A DNA stretch of 64,000 bases from Manis javanica (lineage: Eukaryota > Chordata > Mammalia > Pholidota > Manidae), in NCBI RefSeq assembly GCF_040802235.1, contig NC_133161.1, positions 107,711,001 through 107,775,000 on the forward strand, given 5' to 3'. Below the pieces are notes generated by a model. That model was not told the origin of the DNA. It searched no databases and saw only the letters and a list, made by a program, of their open reading frames with translations. Below are positions 61,101-64,000 of the stretch, piece after piece. The position numbers were made by a program, and so were the translations under genes. How positions within the stretch are numbered: position 1 is the stretch's first letter; every line of letters starts with the position of its first letter.

Positions 61101-61890
61101 CACAAAAGTAAACTCAAAAGGGATCAAAGACCTGAATGTAAGTCATGAAACCATAAAACTCTTAGAAAAAAACATAGGCAAAAATCTCTTGGGCATAAAC
61201 ATGAGCAATTTTTTCCTGAACACAAATCCTTGGGCAGGAGAAACAAAATAAAAAATGAACAAATGGGACTACAACATGCTGAAAAGCCTCTGTACAGCAA
61301 AGGACATCAGTAGCAGAACAAAAAGGCATCCTACAGTATGGGAGAATATATTGTAAATGACATATCTGACAAGGGGTTAACATCTAATATATATAAACAA
61401 CACACATGCCTCAACAACAGAAAAGTAAATAACCCTATTAATAAATGGGCAGAGGATATGAATAGACACTTCTCCAAAGATGAAATTCAGATGGCCAATG
61501 GGCACATGAAAAGATGCTCCACATTGCTACTTATCAGGGAAATGCAAATTAAAACCACAATGAGATATCACTTCACACCCGTTAGGATGGCCAACATAGA
61601 AAAGACTAAGAACAACAAATGCTGGCAAGGATACAGAGAAAGGGGAACCCTCCTACATTGCTGGTGGGAATGTAAATTAGTTCAACCATTGTGGAAAGCA
61701 GTATGGGGGTTCCTCAAAAAGCTCAAAATAGAAATACTATTTGACCAGGGAATTCCACTCCTAGGAATTTACCCTAGGAATGCAGGAGCCCAGTCTGAAA
61801 AAGACATATGCACTCCTCTGTTTATCACAGCACTATTTACAATAGCCAAGAAATGGAAGCAACCTAAGTGTCCATCAGTAGATGAATAGA
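58199..61890 (+). pseudogene. L1 ORF2 pseudogene (host L1)
   Basis: Endonuclease ([22 protein letters not shown]), the pre-RT region, an RT in a 302-codon open stretch (59841-60749, with [11 protein letters not shown] and FADDMILY), then the C-terminal cysteine region (near 61620-61680, [18 protein letters not shown], where the second Cys is Tyr). Several frameshifts and stops separate the blocks. Confidence 0.85.
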
Positions 61891-62397
61891 TAAAGAAGAT
61901 GGGGTACATATACACAATGGAGTATTATTCTGCCAGAGGAAGAAAACAAATCCTACCATTTGCAACATGGATGGAGCTAGAGGGCATTATGCTCAGTGAA
62001 ATAAGCCAGGCAGAGAAAGACAAGAACCAAATGACTTCACTTATCTGTGGAACATAAGAACAAAGCAAAAACTGAAGGAACAAAACAGCAGCAGAATCAC
62101 AGAATCAAAGAATGGACTGAAAGTTTCCAAAGGGAAAGGGACTGGGGAGGGTGGGTGGAGCGAGAGAGAAAAGGAATAAGGGGCATTACAATTAGCACAC
62201 AGAACGTGGGGTCGGGAGGCATGGGGAAGGAAGTATAGCACAGAGAAGACAAGTAGTGACTTTACAGGATCTTACTACGCTGATGGAAAATGACTGTAAT
62301 TGGGTATGCGGTGGGGACTTGATAACGGGGGGAATCTAGTAACCACAATGTTGCTCGTGTGATTGTATGTTCATGATACCAAAAAGGAAAAAATAAA

Positions 62398-63250
62398 ATA
62401 AAAGAATTGCAAAGGGCCAGGCTGCTGGGAGAGAAGCACACAGCGCAAAGGAGTACATGGTCTGGCAACGTGGAACCAGAAGGCCTCCTAGAAGGGTGTC
62501 CCCCAAACCACTGTGTGTGCTAGGGCTCTGTGGCTCTCACAGAGCAGACTCTTGCATGGACCATCCCCCTCTCACCAGCAACCACGTTCACTCTGTCAGG
62601 TGGACACCCATCTCCAGTTAGACACCAAAGGAGCCTAGAAGTGGTCATTTTCCATGTGTACAAGAGAAAAGCTGAGCGTGCAGAGAACCAACAAGTCTTC
62701 CTCAATACATCAGAGAATGAGCTCACAGGGTACACCACTGCCCCACAGGGAGGAGCCATGGAGGCTGGAAGCAGAGGACATGGGCGAGGAGGTAACCAAG
62801 TGAGCTGTGAGGCTGCACTGCAGCTCCAGGGCAGTCATGTGGCATGAGCTCTGCCCCAGAGCCCGGGTTCACAAGGTTAGGCTGGAGTGCCAGCTCCTCC
62901 TGCTCCTGCATCCTCAGCTGTGGCCAAAGGGTTGTAGTCCTTGACCATTCTTCCTCATGCCCCTAGCAGCCAGGCCCCAAGGGCCCAGCCCAACCCTGTC
63001 TCTCCAAAGGAGGGACCAAACGAGGTACAGAGCACATGTAGGTCACAGCTGGGACACGGGCTCGCTACAGGCAATACAATCCTAGGATGGGAGAGCACCG
63101 CCTCCTCCCCAGCCCCACAGCCGAGCTGCTGCACAGCAGGAGGGGCCATGCTGGCCCCATCTTAGTCCCTGACACCACAGACTAAACACAGCCTAGCCCC
63201 TTGCCAGACACATGGCCTCCACTGAGACCTGCCCACCCCACCTCCTTTTA
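62398..63250 (-). other. CCM2 intron, no feature recognised
   Basis: Non-repetitive-looking intronic DNA. The missing 5' coding exons of CCM2 were looked for here on the minus strand and not found. Confidence 0.5.
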
Positions 63251-64000
63251 CCCACACATCACATCCATCCCTCAACAAAAAAATTACACAGCATACTGAA
63301 AGGCAAAAAAAAGCACTGAATAAACAGGGCAAGCATTAGAACCAGCGTCAGATCTGGAAGGCTGCTGGAATGACGAGACCAGGAATCTAAAACAACTATG
63401 ATTAGTATGCTCAGGAATCTAACAGAAAAAGTAGGCACACACGAGATCAGATGGGTAATCTATGCAAAGATAGATATCCTAAAAAAAGCAGCAGTGCGGA
63501 ATGCCAAAATCCAAATCGCTGTAACAGAAATCAAACAACTACCTTTGACAGCTCTAAGCACACTGGGCATAGCTGGGGAAGAAGCAAGGAGTCTGGAATG
63601 GATGGACAGAAACTTTCCAACGAGAAGGCAGAGAGAAAGGCATGAATAAATGAAACAGAATATCCAAAACATGAGAAAATTCCTAGAGGTGGGATCACCA
63701 GTGGGAGAGAAAGGAAAGAAACATTTGAAGCAGTAACAACAAAGTCCCCCCAGTCAATGTCACAGACACCAAACCACAGATCCAGCAGGATAAACAACTA
63801 AACAAAGCAAAACACCAAGGCACATCATATTCAAATGGCAAAAAGCCAGACAGAGGAAACCTGAAGTGGCCAGAGAATAAAAGCATAGCCCCCAGAGGGA
63901 AAATGGTGGGGGTGATGCCCGACCTTCCTTTAGAAATTGTGCAGGTGAGTGAAATACTTTGCATTGAAAGAAACATCCTCAAATCTGCAATTCTCTGTAC
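63251..64000 (+). mobile_element. ancient L1 (L1M-type) ORF1 fragment
   Basis: Matches the older mammalian L1 ORF1 region by eye: the CACAGACACCAAACCACAGA, CACATCATATTCAAATGGCA and AGAGGAAACCTGAAG blocks occur in the order expected for the RNA-binding and C-terminal domains. No long frame is left. It runs off the window edge. Confidence 0.6.

Larger units (their letters stand above)
46230..62397 (+). mobile_element. old full-length L1 in CCM2 intron, split by a 9.85-kb insertion
   Basis: Plus strand. The 5' UTR starts near 46230 (GGATGGCAGCGTGG). The ORF1 N-terminal half runs 47168-47503, the insertion occupies 47514-57367, and the ORF1 C-terminal half resumes at 57378 (NIRIIGVPEEEREKG). ORF2 runs 58199 to about 61890 and the 3' UTR ends in an A-rich tail at 62397. 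Host flanks AGAATCACAAAGGG (about 46214) and AGAATTGCAAAGGG (about 62403) agree at 12 of 14 positions and look like its target duplication. Without the insert the element is about 6.3 kb. Many stops and frameshifts. It has no retroviral 3' tail. Confidence 0.82.

Noticed and set aside
62398-63250. Upstream coding exons of CCM2
   Set aside because: No minus-strand frame with splice sites resembling the lysine-rich N-terminal region was found.

Overview
The window is nuclear DNA from a placental mammal. Two genes with canonical GT-AG introns can be read: NACAD on the plus strand (29407-36249) and the 3' part of CCM2 on the minus strand (37957-45931, first coding exons beyond the right edge). 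They converge tail to tail, the same neighbour pair I recall from human chromosome 7p13. Everything else is dominated by LINE-1 (L1) and endogenous retroviruses. I recognise no order-specific SINE (no Alu, B1, Can-SINE, Bov or ERE type). That argues against primates, rodents, carnivores, ruminants and horses and would fit a SINE-poor order such as pangolins, but the species is not proven.

Left part (1-28 kb): a nest of repeats. A broken class I retroviral pol lies on the minus strand (440-2787) and abuts a truncated L1 (2788-4298). An ancient minus-strand L1 (4299-5071 plus 25380-26830) was split by a class I provirus on the plus strand (5077-25374) that keeps both LTRs, a tRNA-Phe type primer site, a polypurine tract and a 5-bp target duplication. 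Its gag and pol are ruined, but its env is one 568-codon frame broken by a single TAG. Inside its pol sits a minus-strand L1 (unit 2, bounded by an 11-bp duplication), and inside the tail of unit 2 sits a second, nearly intact L1 (unit 1, 9661-18398). Both carry, downstream of the L1 3' UTR, the same piece of a different retrovirus: an integrase end, an envelope transmembrane (TM) subunit and an LTR.

Middle part (28-46 kb): a CpG-rich promoter, NACAD with a 27-copy decapeptide array in its giant exon, a minisatellite, then CCM2 with eight identifiable exons encoding the PTB domain and C-terminal helical domain.

Right part (46-64 kb): the large 5' intron of CCM2, filled with plus-strand L1s. 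One full-length old L1 (46230-62397) is split inside ORF1 by a 9.85-kb head-to-tail array of three L1s within a single target duplication. The middle member again carries the TM-LTR tail.

Main observation: three separate L1 copies (units 1, 2 and C) share one L1-3'UTR / retroviral TM / LTR junction. This is best explained as an L1 lineage that captured a retroviral envelope segment and its LTR polyadenylation signal as a new 3' end and then multiplied with it.
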